The position numbers and the translations under genes are program-made. Below, piece by piece: positions 39,280 to 50,431 of a stretch of DNA of 64,000 nucleotides (positions are counted from its first letter, which is position 1; the number at the start of each line of letters is the position of its first letter). A model generated the notes under the pieces. It was not told where the DNA came from, searched no databases, and saw nothing but the letters and a program-made list of their open reading frames with translations. This DNA is from Epithemia pelagica (taxonomy: Eukaryota; Bacillariophyta; Bacillariophyceae; Surirellales; Surirellaceae), in assembly GCA_946965045.2 (NCBI GenBank), contig OX337237.1, positions 372,001 through 436,000 of the forward strand, read 5' to 3'.

Positions 39280-40527
39280 CTACAGTGACACCGCCACTTG
39301 GTTTGTCAACGGCGGCGGAAGCTGGGAGGATGATTGTTCCACCCATGACAGGTTGGGTGGAGTAAAGTTGAAATACGGATTTACGTAATCGACCCGATAA
39401 TAGTCGAAGAGTTCTTGGTACAACTTGGGAGTAATGTGCTGGGCCAGTTTGGACGGCGCACCCGTTGCATGATTCTGACCGGCACGACGTGCTGGTTGGG
39501 TGCCGGTGATGGAGGAATTGGTGGTGCTTATCGTCGTCGTCGTAATAGGCCTGGTGCCATGTGTCCCATATTGTTCCCAGGCTCCAATCTGTCGCAACAA
39601 TCGTTCGGTATCTTGTTCCATGGTTTCCATGCGTCCCACAAAATTCACTTGTTGCATGTACTTGTGCGAAATGCGGCGACTTTGCGGTTTCCAATGAACG
39701 TCATTACACTGTTTCATGACGGGAAAGGCGGCTTCCGCTGATTGTTTCAAACGCCTCCGACAGGTGACCCTGTGTTTACCACAGCAATGTCTCTGAACAT
39801 AGTCGTCCGGGCCCAAAGCCTTGTCCAAGTACGCCGACACAAAGCGTTCCAAGGGGTCGCGCAAGAAAATGGCCCGCGTCCAGTCGGGAGACGTCATCAT
39901 GTGCGTCGCTTCTTGGACCGAATAGTGACGCAATAATTTGAGTTGGCTCACGGCATGTTCATGGACGCGACCTTCTTGATGAGATGCATACGTGCGATTG
40001 TAAATCAGGCGCATAAAGAGCAAATGCCAATGAGTACATCCGACTTTGGCGGTGCTAAAAAACACAAGTTTGTATTTTTCAATCACAAAGGGTGGATCAT
40101 GCCATCCCCCCTTGTATTCGGGATCCGAGAGCTCGATACGAAAGGCTGTGAGAGTCTGGTTGTGTCTGTTCTTGTGGTTCTTGTTGGAATTCAGAGGATT
40201 GTTGATAACAGGACTCGTCGTGTTGGCCTTTGGTTCTCTCCTCTCCTCTTCAAATCTGACATAACTTTGATTGATATAGTTCCATACAAGAGAACTCGAA
40301 TTTGTCGTATCGGTTGCTGTTGTCATGCGAGAGCCGTGCAATGCTTCCTCGCTGTTGTTGCGGAAAAATGTTTGGTGAAGGTACCAGGTTTGGACCAGTA
40401 ACAGCAAAAGGAGGACAACTTGGACCACCCTGCGGAAGGAAGGACCATTGGTGGTCGTGGTCCTCGTCGTTGTGCTGGAGGATGGAGGTGAGAACGAGGG
40501 AAGTGAAGTCCGATTCGTATTACTCAT
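39280..40527 (-). CDS. ST4, carbohydrate sulfotransferase (type II membrane)
   Basis: 415 intact residues from ATG 40527 (MSNTNRTSLPSFSPP). The frame is open further upstream, but that part is not alignable with the leaders of ST1 and ST7 in the same frame, so the conserved MSNTNRT start is chosen. It has an anchor FRRVVQVVLLLLLLVQTWY (about 31-49), a stem with Asn-x-Thr/Ser sites, the PAPS loop STAKVGCTHWHLLFMRL, and the 3'-phosphate motif LRDPLERFVSAYLDK. A CCGKHRVTCRRR cysteine cluster follows, and the C-terminus is NQVAVSL as in ST2 and ST6. Predicted lumenal Golgi glycan sulfotransferase. Its promoter flank is interrupted about 270 bases upstream of the start by Copia element C. Confidence 0.92.
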   Translation of the reverse strand: MSNTNRTSLPSFSPPSSSTTTRTTTTNGPSFRRVVQVVLLLLLLVQTWYLHQTFFRNNSEEALHGSRMTTATDTTNSSSLVWNYINQSYVRFEEERREPKANTTSPVINNPLNSNKNHKNRHNQTLTAFRIELSDPEYKGGWHDPPFVIEKYKLVFFSTAKVGCTHWHLLFMRLIYNRTYASHQEGRVHEHAVSQLKLLRHYSVQEATHMMTSPDWTRAIFLRDPLERFVSAYLDKALGPDDYVQRHCCGKHRVTCRRRLKQSAEAAFPVMKQCNDVHWKPQSRRISHKYMQQVNFVGRMETMEQDTERLLRQIGAWEQYGTHGTRPITTTTISTTNSSITGTQPARRAGQNHATGAPSKLAQHITPKLYQELFDYYRVDYVNPYFNFTPPNLSWVEQSSSQLPPPLTNQVAVSL

Positions 40528-40795
40528 AGTAGTATTTGATGCTGGGAAAGCCGGATTGTGCCGCAGAACTCTCCATCCGAAACATTGGGCCAAGCATCCA
40601 AAGGATCGCAACGAGGAGAGAAGATATATTAGGGGAAGAAAGGTGTCATGTTTTTTTTGCCACTTTTTTCGGCAATTGGACCGTTGGACAGACAGGCGCG
40701 ATGCTCGCGTGATTTTGCAAGAACCGTCTGCGACTGCGGGTGCGAGTCGTCTCGACAATGGTGAGTTCGTTCACTCTCATCAATCTGGTCGAGGG
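40528..40795 (-). promoter_or_regulatory. ST4 upstream flank up to the Copia C insertion
   Basis: Homologous to the 190-270 bases upstream of ST1 and ST7. It keeps the GCTCGCGTGATTTTGCAAG part of the conserved block (about 40693-40711) but has lost the GCAATCGTCC part. The last bases, GAGGG, are the target duplication of element C. Confidence 0.55.
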
Positions 40796-41553
40796 TGTTA
40801 GGATTCTCACCGAAAACTAGGTGGTGAAACCTACAACTCATCGAATGATGCTAGTATTTTATGGCATCCGATGACATTTTCCTAAAAGTGAGAAAAGAAT
40901 GTCGGCATGCTCGCGAAACTATAAATTTGGCCACGGCATGCTCGCAGTGCACGCGTTATCGGCGACCGCTCGGATATTAACTATGGCCCAACACGTGCGC
41001 GCCCAAAACTATCAAGTGCGCGCCTCTACTATCCGAGTACGCGCATCCACGATTCGACCTAACGGTCTATGTAATCAAAGCACGAATCACGATCACGCGA
41101 GACCATATCTCTGTTCCCACAAATCCAAGAATGCAAACAGCAACGCGCCCAGGACAAGACTTATACCACGACAAAGCAAGAGCTGTTGCATCCCATACAT
41201 GTTATCCATCACCCCATACATTCAATACACACCAATGCCGGTCTACTCCAACCAGTGAGGACCTATCACACCAGATCCATGGCCGTATATAAGAGCCAGG
41301 ACTTCGGCACCATCAACCACCTTAGTTAGTAATCGTCGCACAATCATTAATATCACCATTTTAACACTCATCTTAAGACTTACCTCTTATCAGTGGACCG
41401 ACTGCCCCCACCCACGGCGGACTTCGACTTGCAACTCTTCTCTGACCCGTGGAGGATTGTTGTATCGGTTGGTGATTCGATTGTCGGCTCAGCGAGCCTT
41501 TTACCTATCCTAACTATCTGTCTAACCCCTGTTGAATCGAGAGAAGTTGATCA
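40796..41553 (+). repeat. 5' LTR of Copia C
   Basis: 758 bases, TGTTAGGATT...GTTGATCA. U3 has two GGCATGCTCGC boxes and several GCGCGCC/ACGCGC boxes. TATATAA at 41286-41292 is a good TATA box; transcription would start some 25-35 bases later. Confidence 0.97.
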
Positions 41554-41567
41554 GATTAACAGTCTCA
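41554..41567 (+). promoter_or_regulatory. Primer-binding site of Copia C
   Basis: GATTAACAGTCTCA directly after the LTR; identical in A and D. Its complement fits the anticodon arm of tRNA-Asn(GUU). Confidence 0.75.
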
Positions 41568-41591
41568 TCGTTTATTTCCGAGAAGCTTTCG

Positions 41592-42347
41592 ATGTCTCAC
41601 GACGATTCCAACCTCTCTATTCGACACATCTTTCATTCCTTCCAACAAAGCGGGGAGGAACTCCATCCACCCGTGTCCCATCCGGGCGAGCCCTTGGTTG
41701 AAACTCCGAAACAGACCCCGACTCAGGCCAGTGCTCCGAATCCCTTCCAGACCCCGGACCAAGTGGTCCAGCCTCCTTCGATCCCGACTCAACCTTCGAC
41801 TCCGCCTCGCCGTTTGAACCCTACTCGCACCCGACGTACGAGCCGTCTTCTTACTGCGCATATCCGACACTTCCGCGAGCCGACTGAGTCGACTACCGAC
41901 CCCGACGTGATCCGTTCCACAACCGAACGCGAGATCGATTTCCAGTCCGTCCAACCCGTGACTGACCTTGAGGACATCCAACGACTTCTCGACCTCTTGA
42001 ACCAGTGCTCGAGACGCCGTTTCATTGTCCAAGCCCTGTTGGGCAACCCTGTGGAACCCATCCGTATTCGATTCATCTCCTTTGAACGTCCAACCAACTA
42101 CTTCCACACCATCTGGATCGTCAACTCGACGACGAATCCGCTACCTACCCCGACTACTCGTCTCGACGAGTACGTCTCCTTTGTTCACGAGATCCATCTC
42201 TGCCAGGATTTCCGTGCGACTACCTACCCTCTCTTCACTCAACACGTGAACCACTTGTTGGAAGACGACGACGTTGAAGAACTAGCCACTACAGTGACCG
42301 ATTCCGCATCTCGTCTTCAGTACCGAGCCGAAAGTGACCAAGAATAA
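41592..42347 (+). CDS. ORF0 of Copia C (unknown protein upstream of gag)
   Basis: 251 residues from ATG 41592 (MSHDDSNLSIRHIFHSF) to TAA 42347; it is the only unbroken one of the three copies. The first 85 residues are Pro/Thr/Gln-rich. A basic segment follows (RRLNPTRTRRTSRLL), then a compact part of about 130 residues: DIQRLLDLLNQCSRRRFIVQ, RIRFISFERPTNYFHTIWIV, RLDEYVSFVHEIHL. It ends with an acidic tail. The compact part aligns with ORF0 of the more diverged element A at roughly 40 per cent identity with no net frame disruption, as expected for a selected protein. No zinc finger, RNA-binding or membrane motif is recognised. It is the first frame on the genomic RNA and so would be translated before gag; gag would need reinitiation, an internal entry site or a spliced RNA. 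Confidence 0.75.
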   Translation: MSHDDSNLSIRHIFHSFQQSGEELHPPVSHPGEPLVETPKQTPTQASAPNPFQTPDQVVQPPSIPTQPSTPPRRLNPTRTRRTSRLLTAHIRHFREPTESTTDPDVIRSTTEREIDFQSVQPVTDLEDIQRLLDLLNQCSRRRFIVQALLGNPVEPIRIRFISFERPTNYFHTIWIVNSTTNPLPTPTTRLDEYVSFVHEIHLCQDFRATTYPLFTQHVNHLLEDDDVEELATTVTDSASRLQYRAESDQE

Positions 42348-42661
42348 GTAACTTTACGTAGTTTCTACACCAAACCAGACACAAGACCGAGTTCCGCACA
42401 TCCGGGTACCCTTGGTCGCACAACACGCCACACATTCCCGTCAAATCGCGAAAATTCGGCGAAAATTTGTTGAAACTCGGCGAAAATTTGTCGGAATCAA
42501 CGGAAATTTCCAGGAGTCGCACATCACAACACACATCCGGGTATCATATACGTGGTACATACGTGGCACACGTGGTACATCCGGGTTCACATCACATCAC
42601 ACATTAAATAAACCACATCACACCGCACATTAAATAAACATCGAACCAACCAAATAACACC
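42348..42661 (+). other. Leader between ORF0 and gag of Copia C, A-like
   Basis: From about 42396 to 42686 it matches element A with about three mismatches, although C is otherwise nearly identical to D. It holds the same ACATCCGGGT and CGAAAATTTG repeats. Confidence 0.85.
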
Positions 42662-45600
42662 ATGGATCCTCAATCACCCAAGACACCGTTTACTCCTTCT
42701 GAGGACAAGTCAAGTCATATAACCAATCAAGATCTCTTCGACCATATAACTAAAGGCATCTTTGGTTGTAATGATGAACGAGCCCAATCACTTCAAAAGT
42801 GGATGCAACATCATGGTTTTGAACATATCCTTCATGTCCTCGACCATGTTGCAACTGATCCCGAGGAGACACTCAAGGATCTCATGCAATACAAGGTTGG
42901 AAAACAAGTCAACGACCTACAGACAAGTACAAGATTACAACTCAAACTAATGGCATATTGGTTACTACAACAACGGCAACTCCAACATGGAAAACTACCC
43001 CGTGCTACCAAGGAAGAGCATATGTTCGAGAACATGAACATGATGAAGATGCAAGAGCCGTCTTGAAGAAACTCCATGTTCTACACACTGAATCTGATCT
43101 AGCTAAGCGAGAAGTGTTACGCCTAACAAGCTACATTTCGAATCTTCGACTGGGTGACTCTTGGCGTGGTACAACTCGTCAGTTTCTCCTACATTTTCAA
43201 GAACAGCTCCGACTTCTGGATAACCTTGTACCACTGTCGGATCGTATCCATGACCATACAAGGATGACCTTCCTTATGCAAGCTGTTGAAAAGGTACCTG
43301 ATTTAAGACGAGTCAAGATCTTATATAACGTTGTCAACACAAAATCTGGAGCCAAGTCTCTCTGTTATCAATCATATTTCCGCCTGCTTCTTGATGCTGC
43401 TTTTGACCATGACCAAGCTACCCGAACTTCTGCGTCTAACCGCCGTCGTCATGTAAAGCAACATGAATTTCAGTTGGATGAACCTTTTGAACCAGTGGAG
43501 CCCCCTGACTACCAGATCAACAACACGAATATCCAATCCGAAAAGTCCCCAACTTTGTCGAAAATCAGCCTTCCAAGAGATGTATGGTTTAAACTCTCTG
43601 AAGAGGATCGGCAAATCATTGTCGACTTCAATAAATCCGTCCAAGATTCCCCGACAACTCAACGCAAGGTCCAAACACATTCTCTTGACATTGATCCTGA
43701 ACCGGACCCTGATCCTGATGCCAACAACATTGGTGATACCCATCAAGATGCACCAGAACAAGATCCATTCGATACATCCTCTGATCCGGTTACCCAGTTC
43801 GTACACCAGGCTATTGCATCGACAGATATCAATCATCCAGCATCTGACCTCAGCAACATCTTGTCAACTTCTACAACAAAGTCAAGTCCTAAAGTCAAGT
43901 TCAAGTCTTCTGCTGATCACAAGCAAAAGGTTCATATGTCACGAAATCTATTCTCCCGCAAATCCACCTTTTCTGGTAATCAACTCATCGATCGAGGTGC
44001 CAATGGAGGCCTTGCAGGATCTGACATGCGTATCCTTGCCAAAACCGGACGTCATATTACCATCGTAGGTATTGACAATCATGAATTGACTGGCCTTCCA
44101 GTTGTTACCTGTGCTGCCAAGTTTGATACAAGTGATGGACCCATTATTGGTATCTTCAATGAGTATGCCCACTATGGAAAGGGTTTATCTATCCATGCCC
44201 CAGCGCAATTTGAACATTTCGGCCTATCTGTCGACGAACGATCCGTCAAGGTTGATGGCAAACAACGCATTACTACCCTTGATGGACGCGCATTGCCCTT
44301 ACGCATCAAGGATGGCCTTGCATACATTCAATCTCTGGGAATCCCTTCTGATGACGATATGGATAAATATCCGCATATTGTGTTCACTTCACCCCATCTC
44401 TGGGATCCTTCTGTACTTGACCATACCCATCCAGACCCCCATCAAGACCCTGCACCGAACTGGACATCTGTGGAGACTGATGGTAGTATGGAAACGTACC
44501 CCTATGACCAATATGGGGAGTATACCGATCGCGTTGTATGCACTTTGAATCTCCTCCTTGATCTCCCATATGATCATGGCCCCGATACACCTTCCTTCTT
44601 TTCCATCTATGCTGAAGATGGCAACGACCCCACACTTCATGCGTCTGTCCACAAACTCTACAAGGAACAATACGACTGGAAGAAATTTCGCCCTTTCTTT
44701 GGGTGGCAATCGGAAGACGTAATCGCCGATACGTTCAAGCATACAACTCGTCATGGACACATTTCCTTTGACCAGGATACCTTGAAGAAACACTTTAAGG
44801 CCCGGAATCCTATCCTTAACCTCCCACGACGGCATGAACCCGTTGCCACTGACTCCATCTTCTCCGACACCCCGGCTGTTAACCATGGTGGCAAGACTGC
44901 TCAGATTTTTGTTGGTCGTGATACTTTGGTTACTGACATTTATGGTATCAAGTCTACCAAGCAATTCGTCAATACCCTCCAGGATAACATTCGTACACGT
45001 GGTGTCATGGAGACTTTGATCAGTGATGGTGGTTCGTCACTTATTTCCCACAAGGTCAAGGATATTCTTCGCACCCTTCTGATTGGTGAGTACCGTTCCG
45101 AGCCCTATCATCAACACCAGAACAAAGCTGAGAACCGCTACCAGACCGTTAAGCATATGACCAATGCTATCATGAATGCCTCCGGTTGCCCTGCTTCTGC
45201 ATGGTTACTTTGTTTAGAATATGTGTGTGACCTCCTCAATCACACTTCCTCTCCCACCCACTCTGGCCGCACCCCTCTTGAGGCTCTTACCGGTACCCCA
45301 CCCGACATTACCCATCTCCTTTTCTTTCCTTTCTGGGATGAGGTCTACTATCGTGTCGACCCTTCTGAACCTACCTCCGGTTCTTACCCTTCGTCTCCCG
45401 ACGAGAAGATTGGCCACTGGGTTGGTTTTGCCCACAATGTTGGTGATGCCTTTACTTGGAAGATCCTCACTGCCGACAACGTCATCATCTACCGTTCCGC
45501 TGTCCGTCGCGTTGCCTCCACTACCCCCAACCTTCGTGTGGATATCTCTTCAGGGGAGGAGTCGCCACATAAACCCACTGACAAGCAAGGTGACACTGTC

Positions 45601-47937
45601 TTTATTCGCAGCAGAAGTGAAGACCCATCCACACCTATGCCAACAATTGACTACGACGATTTAGTTGGACGCACATTCCTTTGTGACACTGAAGAGAATG
45701 GGGAGCGCCACCGAGCACGAGTAATCAAACGAGTTGTCGACCTGGAACAAGATGCAACCAAACAAGAAGATCGACTCAAATATATCTTTCGCAAGTCTAA
45801 CTCCAATGTTGATGAGATGATCTCCTACAACCAGCTCATGGAATACATTGAAAGGGATAATCAAGCCCAAACGACAGGGGATAGTCTCTTCCGATTCAGA
45901 GACGTTATTGCACACCAAGGACCTTTGAACTCAAGCGACCCAGACTACAAAGGGAGAAAATATAATGTCCTTGTTGATTGGGAGACTGGGGAGACGACAT
46001 ACGAACCTCTATCTCTTATTGCAAATGATGACCCCATCACAGTCGCCATCTATGCCAAGAAAAATGGTTTGCTGGATCTACCTGGATGGAAACATCTCAA
46101 GCGATACGTCAAGACAAGCAAAAGACTCATTCGAGCAGCTAAACAATCCAGGATCAAACAAGTTCGTCGCTCTATCAAGTACAAGTTTGGTTTCCAAGTA
46201 CCTCGCACCTATGAAGAAGCAGTGGAACTAGACAAGCAATTTGGGAACACGAAATGGCAAGACGCAACAGAATTGGAACTCTCACAGATCCAATCGTATA
46301 ACACTTTCAAGGACCATGGAAAAGCCAAGTTCATTAATGGGAAATTGGCCAATGCACCAGAAGGATATCATAAGATAAGAGTACATCTGGTCTTTGATGT
46401 CAAGCATGACAGAAGGCACAAGGCACGACTTGTCGCAGATGGACATCTCACCAAGGAACCCGTTGAGACCATCTATTCAGGGGTTGTCTCCATTCGCAAC
46501 CTTCGCATTGCCATATTTCTTGGAACCATGAACAACATGGAAATATGGGGAGCAGATATTGGGAACGCATACCTAGAAGCATTGACAGGAGAGAAGATTT
46601 TCATCATTGCAGGACCAGAGTTCAAGGAGTTAGAAGGACATATCTTGATCATCTACAAGGCATTATATGGTCTCAAATCCTCAGGTGCTCGCTGGCATGA
46701 CAAACTGTTTGATGTTCTCATTGATATGGGATTTTCTCCAAGCAAGGCTGACCCTGATATCTGGATGAAGAAGGCTCCTGGAGAAGACTGTTATGAATAT
46801 ATCGCTGTATATGTTGATGACTTAGCTATCGTTGCCATGGACCCTGAAGCTGTCTGCAAGATCTTTACAGACAAATACAACTTCAAACTCAAAGGAGTCG
46901 GACCTATTGAGTATCATTTGGGGTGTCGTTATACCAAAGATCCAGACGGTACACTTGTGTCTGACCCACGAAGGTACATCGAGAAGATGATGGATACCTA
47001 TGAACGATTGTTCAATGAGAAACCCAAGAAAGCAAAGCCGCCAGTCATTGCTAACGATCATCCTGAACTCGATGACTCTGAGCTCTTAGATGAAGAAGGG
47101 ACCCAGCATTTCCAGACTCTTATTGGACAACTGCAATGGCTAATTACCATTGGCCGTTTTGATGTCTTTCCTGCTACCATGACTCTATCAAGGTTCAGAG
47201 CTGCTCCAAGGATTGGTCATTTGAAGCGAGCTAAACGCATCTATGGATACCTCATGTCATTTCCTGATGGGTCTATCAGATTCTGCACTGGGGAGCCAGA
47301 TTTATCAGCTTTACCTATCCAAGAATACGATTGGAGTCGTACCGTATACATGGACGCCAAGGAACGTATCCCTGAGGACTGTCCAACCCCACTTGGGCGT
47401 TTTGTGACAACTATACATTATGTCGACGCAAATCTCATGCATGATATGGTTACTGGGAAAGCAGTTACAGCCATCCTGCATTTTGTAAATGGTACACCCG
47501 TGGACTGGTACAGTAAGCGACAAGCCACAGTGGAAACAGCCACGTATGGATCTGAATTTGTTGCCGCAAGGACTGCAGTTGATCAGATCACGGAGCTACG
47601 CCTTACACTCCGATACTTGGGAGTCCCTCTGCGAGAGAAGAGTTACATGTTTGGAGATAACCGCTCTGTCGTTATCAATAGCACCACACCACACTCAATC
47701 ATCTCCAAGAGGCACCATCTCCTATCCTATCACCGAGTCCGCGAAGCTATCGCTGCAAAGTACGTCGCATTCTACTGGAAAGATGGAAAGACAAACCCAG
47801 CTGATATCCTCAGCAAACATTGGGAATTCGCCGCAGTTTGGCACATGCTCAGATCTTTGTTATTCTGGAGAGGAAAAATCCAGGAAAGTGATGAGGGAAT
47901 TGACAATCCTCATTCGACGAATTGTGGGGAGTGTTAG
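42662..47937 (+). pseudogene. Copia C gag-pol with 403-base deletion in gag
   Basis: ATG 42662 (MDPQSPKTPFTP) opens a gag frame that stops at 43066. A deletion at 43008/43009 removes 403 bases present in D (54169-54571) and shifts the frame. Beyond it the frame resumes and stays open to TAG 47935-47937, encoding protease (IDRGANGG), integrase (ISDGGSS...QNKAENRYQ), a chromo-like module, reverse transcriptase (AVYVDDLAIV, with the conserved SSGARWHDKLF) and RNase H (GSEFVAART, GDNRSVV, NPADILSKH). The deletion has AC at both ends, fitting a microhomology event. An internal start in the pol frame might still give a gag-less Pol. The stop codon is the first six bases of the 3' LTR (TGT TAG). Confidence 0.9.
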
Positions 47938-48689
47938 GATTCTCACCGAAAACTAGGTGGTGAAACCTACAACTCATCGAATGATGCTAGTATTTTATGG
48001 CATCCGATGACATTTTCCTAAAAGTGAGAAAAGAATGTCGGCATGCTCGCGAAACTATAAATTTGGCCACGGCATGCTCGCAGTGCACGCGTTATCGGCG
48101 ACCGCTCGGATATTAACTATGGCCCAACACGTGCGCGCCCAAAACTATCAAGTGCGCGCCTCTACTATCCGAGTACGCGCATCCACGATTCGACCTAACG
48201 GTCTATGTAATCAAAGCACGAATCACGATCACGCGAGACCATATCTCTGTTCCCACAAATCCAAGAATGCAAACAGCAACGCGCCCAGGACAAGACTTAT
48301 ACCACGACAAAGCAAGAGCTGTTGCATCCCATACATGTTATCCATCACCCTATACATTCAATACACACCAATGCCGGTCTACTCCAACCAGTGAGGACCT
48401 ATCACACCAGATCCATGGCCGTATATAAGAGCCAGGACTTCGGCACCATCAACCACCTTAGTTAGTAATCGTCGCACAATCATTAATATCACCATTTTAA
48501 CACTCATCTTAAGACTTACCTCTTATCAGTGGACCGACTGCCCCCACCCACGGCGGACTTCGACTTGCAACTCTTCTCTGACCCGTGGAGGATTGTTGTA
48601 TCGGTTGGTGATTCGATTGTCGGCTCAGCGAGCCTTTTACCTATCCTACCTATCTGTCTAACCCCTGTTGAATCGAGAGAAGTTTATCA
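47932..48689 (+). repeat. 3' LTR of Copia C
   Basis: 758 bases with TATATAA kept. It differs from the 5' LTR at about three sites and ends TTTATCA instead of TTGATCA. Preceded by the purine tract TGTGGGGAG. Confidence 0.97.
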
Positions 48690-49240
48690 GAGGGACAGGA
48701 GGACACAATCAGAATGACAACGACCATAGCCTCTCACACTTTGCCCTTCTCCCAAAATTGTTGCAACCTCTCGGCGAAATGGAAACAACAAGAAGGACAT
48801 GAACCAGGAACCTCCAAACCATTAAAGTGTCTACTACAAAGACGACGACGACGAGACAACCACCCCAAGAAAAAGCAACAAGACGAGTTCACACGTGTCC
48901 AAAAAGAGCAGGCTAGACGGACTATTTCATCGTTGGCCTTGAGCACACAACCTGGATCCAGCTCTCCATCGAGGGCCATGCCATGGTCTATTTGCAACTT
49001 GACCAAATTGTGTATCGCGATTTGAAACCCTCCAATCGCGGATTGATTCCGGATCACCAGGGTATCTTGAATCCTCCACTAGTGCGGTACTCAAGGGTTG
49101 TAATGGTACATGAAATGGCCGCACAGAACCTAAATCCAGGTCTCCGGCATCAACATAAATCTTGTTTTTGTTCAACAAGCAAATCTTTCCGATACTTTGG
49201 ACACTATTTACTCCAAGCCTTGTGCTGTGTACTCAAATGA
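48690..49240 (+). pseudogene. Protein kinase fragment and sulfotransferase flank
   Basis: 48714-48900 is the flank also seen at 12160-12290 and 60256-60490. From about 48935 a degenerate plus-strand frame reads WIQLSIEGHAMVYLQLDQIV then YRDLKPSNRGL, the catalytic loop of a Ser/Thr kinase (family form YRDLKPxN). The later VRYSRVVMVHEMAAQNLNPG matches the activation-segment end (RYMxPE) better preserved at 52030-52060. Large parts of the kinase are missing; not functional. Confidence 0.55.
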
Positions 49241-49256
49241 GCCAGCTATCTAGTCG

Positions 49257-50431
49257 TCACATCGCAAGTTGCTTTGTCGACGGCTGATGCTGGGAAGATG
49301 ATTGATCCAACCAAGACCCGTTTGGTTTGGGAAAGTTGAAATACGGGTTTTTGTAATCGACCCGATAATACTCCATGAGCTGTTGATACAACTTGGGAGT
49401 AATGTGCTGGGCCAGTTTGGACGACGCACCCGTCGCATGATTCCGACCGACTGCAGGGTGTCGAGTCGGGTTGGAAGAATTGGTCATGGAGGTGCTGGTT
49501 TTCGGGGTGGTAGTGCTAGTACCATATTCTTCCCAGGCTCCAATCCGTCGCAGCAATCGCTCCGTGTCCTGCTGCATGGTTTCCATGCGTCCAATAAAGT
49601 TCACTTGTTGCATGTACTTGTGAGAAATGCGGTGACTTTGCGGCGTCCAATGAAAGTCGGCACACTGTTTCATGACGGGAAAGGCAGCTTCCGCTGATTG
49701 TTTCAAACGACTCCGACAGGTGGCATTGCGTTGACAACAGCGGTTATAAACATAGTCTTGCGGACCCAGTGCCTTGTTGAGATAGGCCGAGACATAGCGT
49801 TCCATGGGATCGCGCAAGAAAATGGCCCGCGTCCATTCCGGAGACGTCATCATGTGTGTGGCTTGTTGTACTGAATAATGACGAAGCAATTTGAGCTGAT
49901 TCACTGCCTGTTTATGGACGCTGTCTTCTTGATGGGATGCAAAAGTACGATTGCAAATCATGCGCATAAAGAGCAAATGCCAATGGGTACATCCGACTTT
50001 GGCCGTGCTAAAAAAATGAGTTTGTATTTTTCAATCACAAAGGGTGGATCATGCCATCCCCCCTTGTATTCGCGATCCGAGAGCTCGATACGAAAGGGTG
50101 TTAGAGTCTTGTTGTGTGTACTCTTGTGCTTCTTGTTGATGGAATTCAAAAACTTGCGAATAGTACTTCGGTTCATATCATAGTTCCATACAAGAGAGCT
50201 CGAATTTGTCGTTTCGATTGCGGTTGTCATGCGAGCGCCGTGTAATTCGTTGTTGTTGTTGTTATTGGTGGCGGAAAACGTATGATAGAGGTGCCAGATT
50301 TGCATCATCAACAGCAAAAGGAGAGTCACTTGGACCACCCGGCGGAACGAAAGACCATTGGTCGTTGTTGTCGTTGTAGAAGTGGATGGAGGTGATAAAG
50401 AGGGAAGTGGTGTCCTATTCGCAGTACTCAT
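49257..50431 (-). pseudogene. ST5, sulfotransferase copy with one frameshift at the PAPS loop
   Basis: ATG 50431 (MSTANRTPLPSLSPP), anchor FRRVVQVTLLLLLMMQIWH, a stem with a poly-Asn run from an (AAC)n expansion, and the catalytic domain. One base is missing in the T run just before KVGCTHW (about 50010-50020), which shifts the frame inside the 5'-phosphosulfate motif. The remaining frame (from about 50006 down) is intact: HWHLLFMRM, LRDPMERYVSAYLNK, GRMETMQQDTERLLRRIG, ending STKQLAM at 49257, like ST3. A single recent mutation in an otherwise well-kept gene. The conserved upstream block lies at 50597-50616. Confidence 0.88.

Larger units (their letters stand above)
40796..48689 (+). mobile_element. 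Copia element C, complete with LTRs and 5-bp target duplication
   Basis: TG...CA LTRs of 758 bases each, flanked by GAGGG at 40791-40795 and 48690-48694. The two LTRs differ at about three positions, so the insertion is recent. Internal order: PBS, ORF0, leader, gag-pol. The gag part carries a 403-base deletion against element D, so this copy needs gag from elsewhere. It sits in the upstream flank shared by the sulfotransferase and kinase-fragment units. Confidence 0.97.

Noticed and set aside
40899-41258. 119-codon frame inside every C/D LTR
   Set aside because: Present in all four LTRs because the LTRs are nearly identical; it lies in U3, upstream of the TATA box, so it would not be on the element transcript start.
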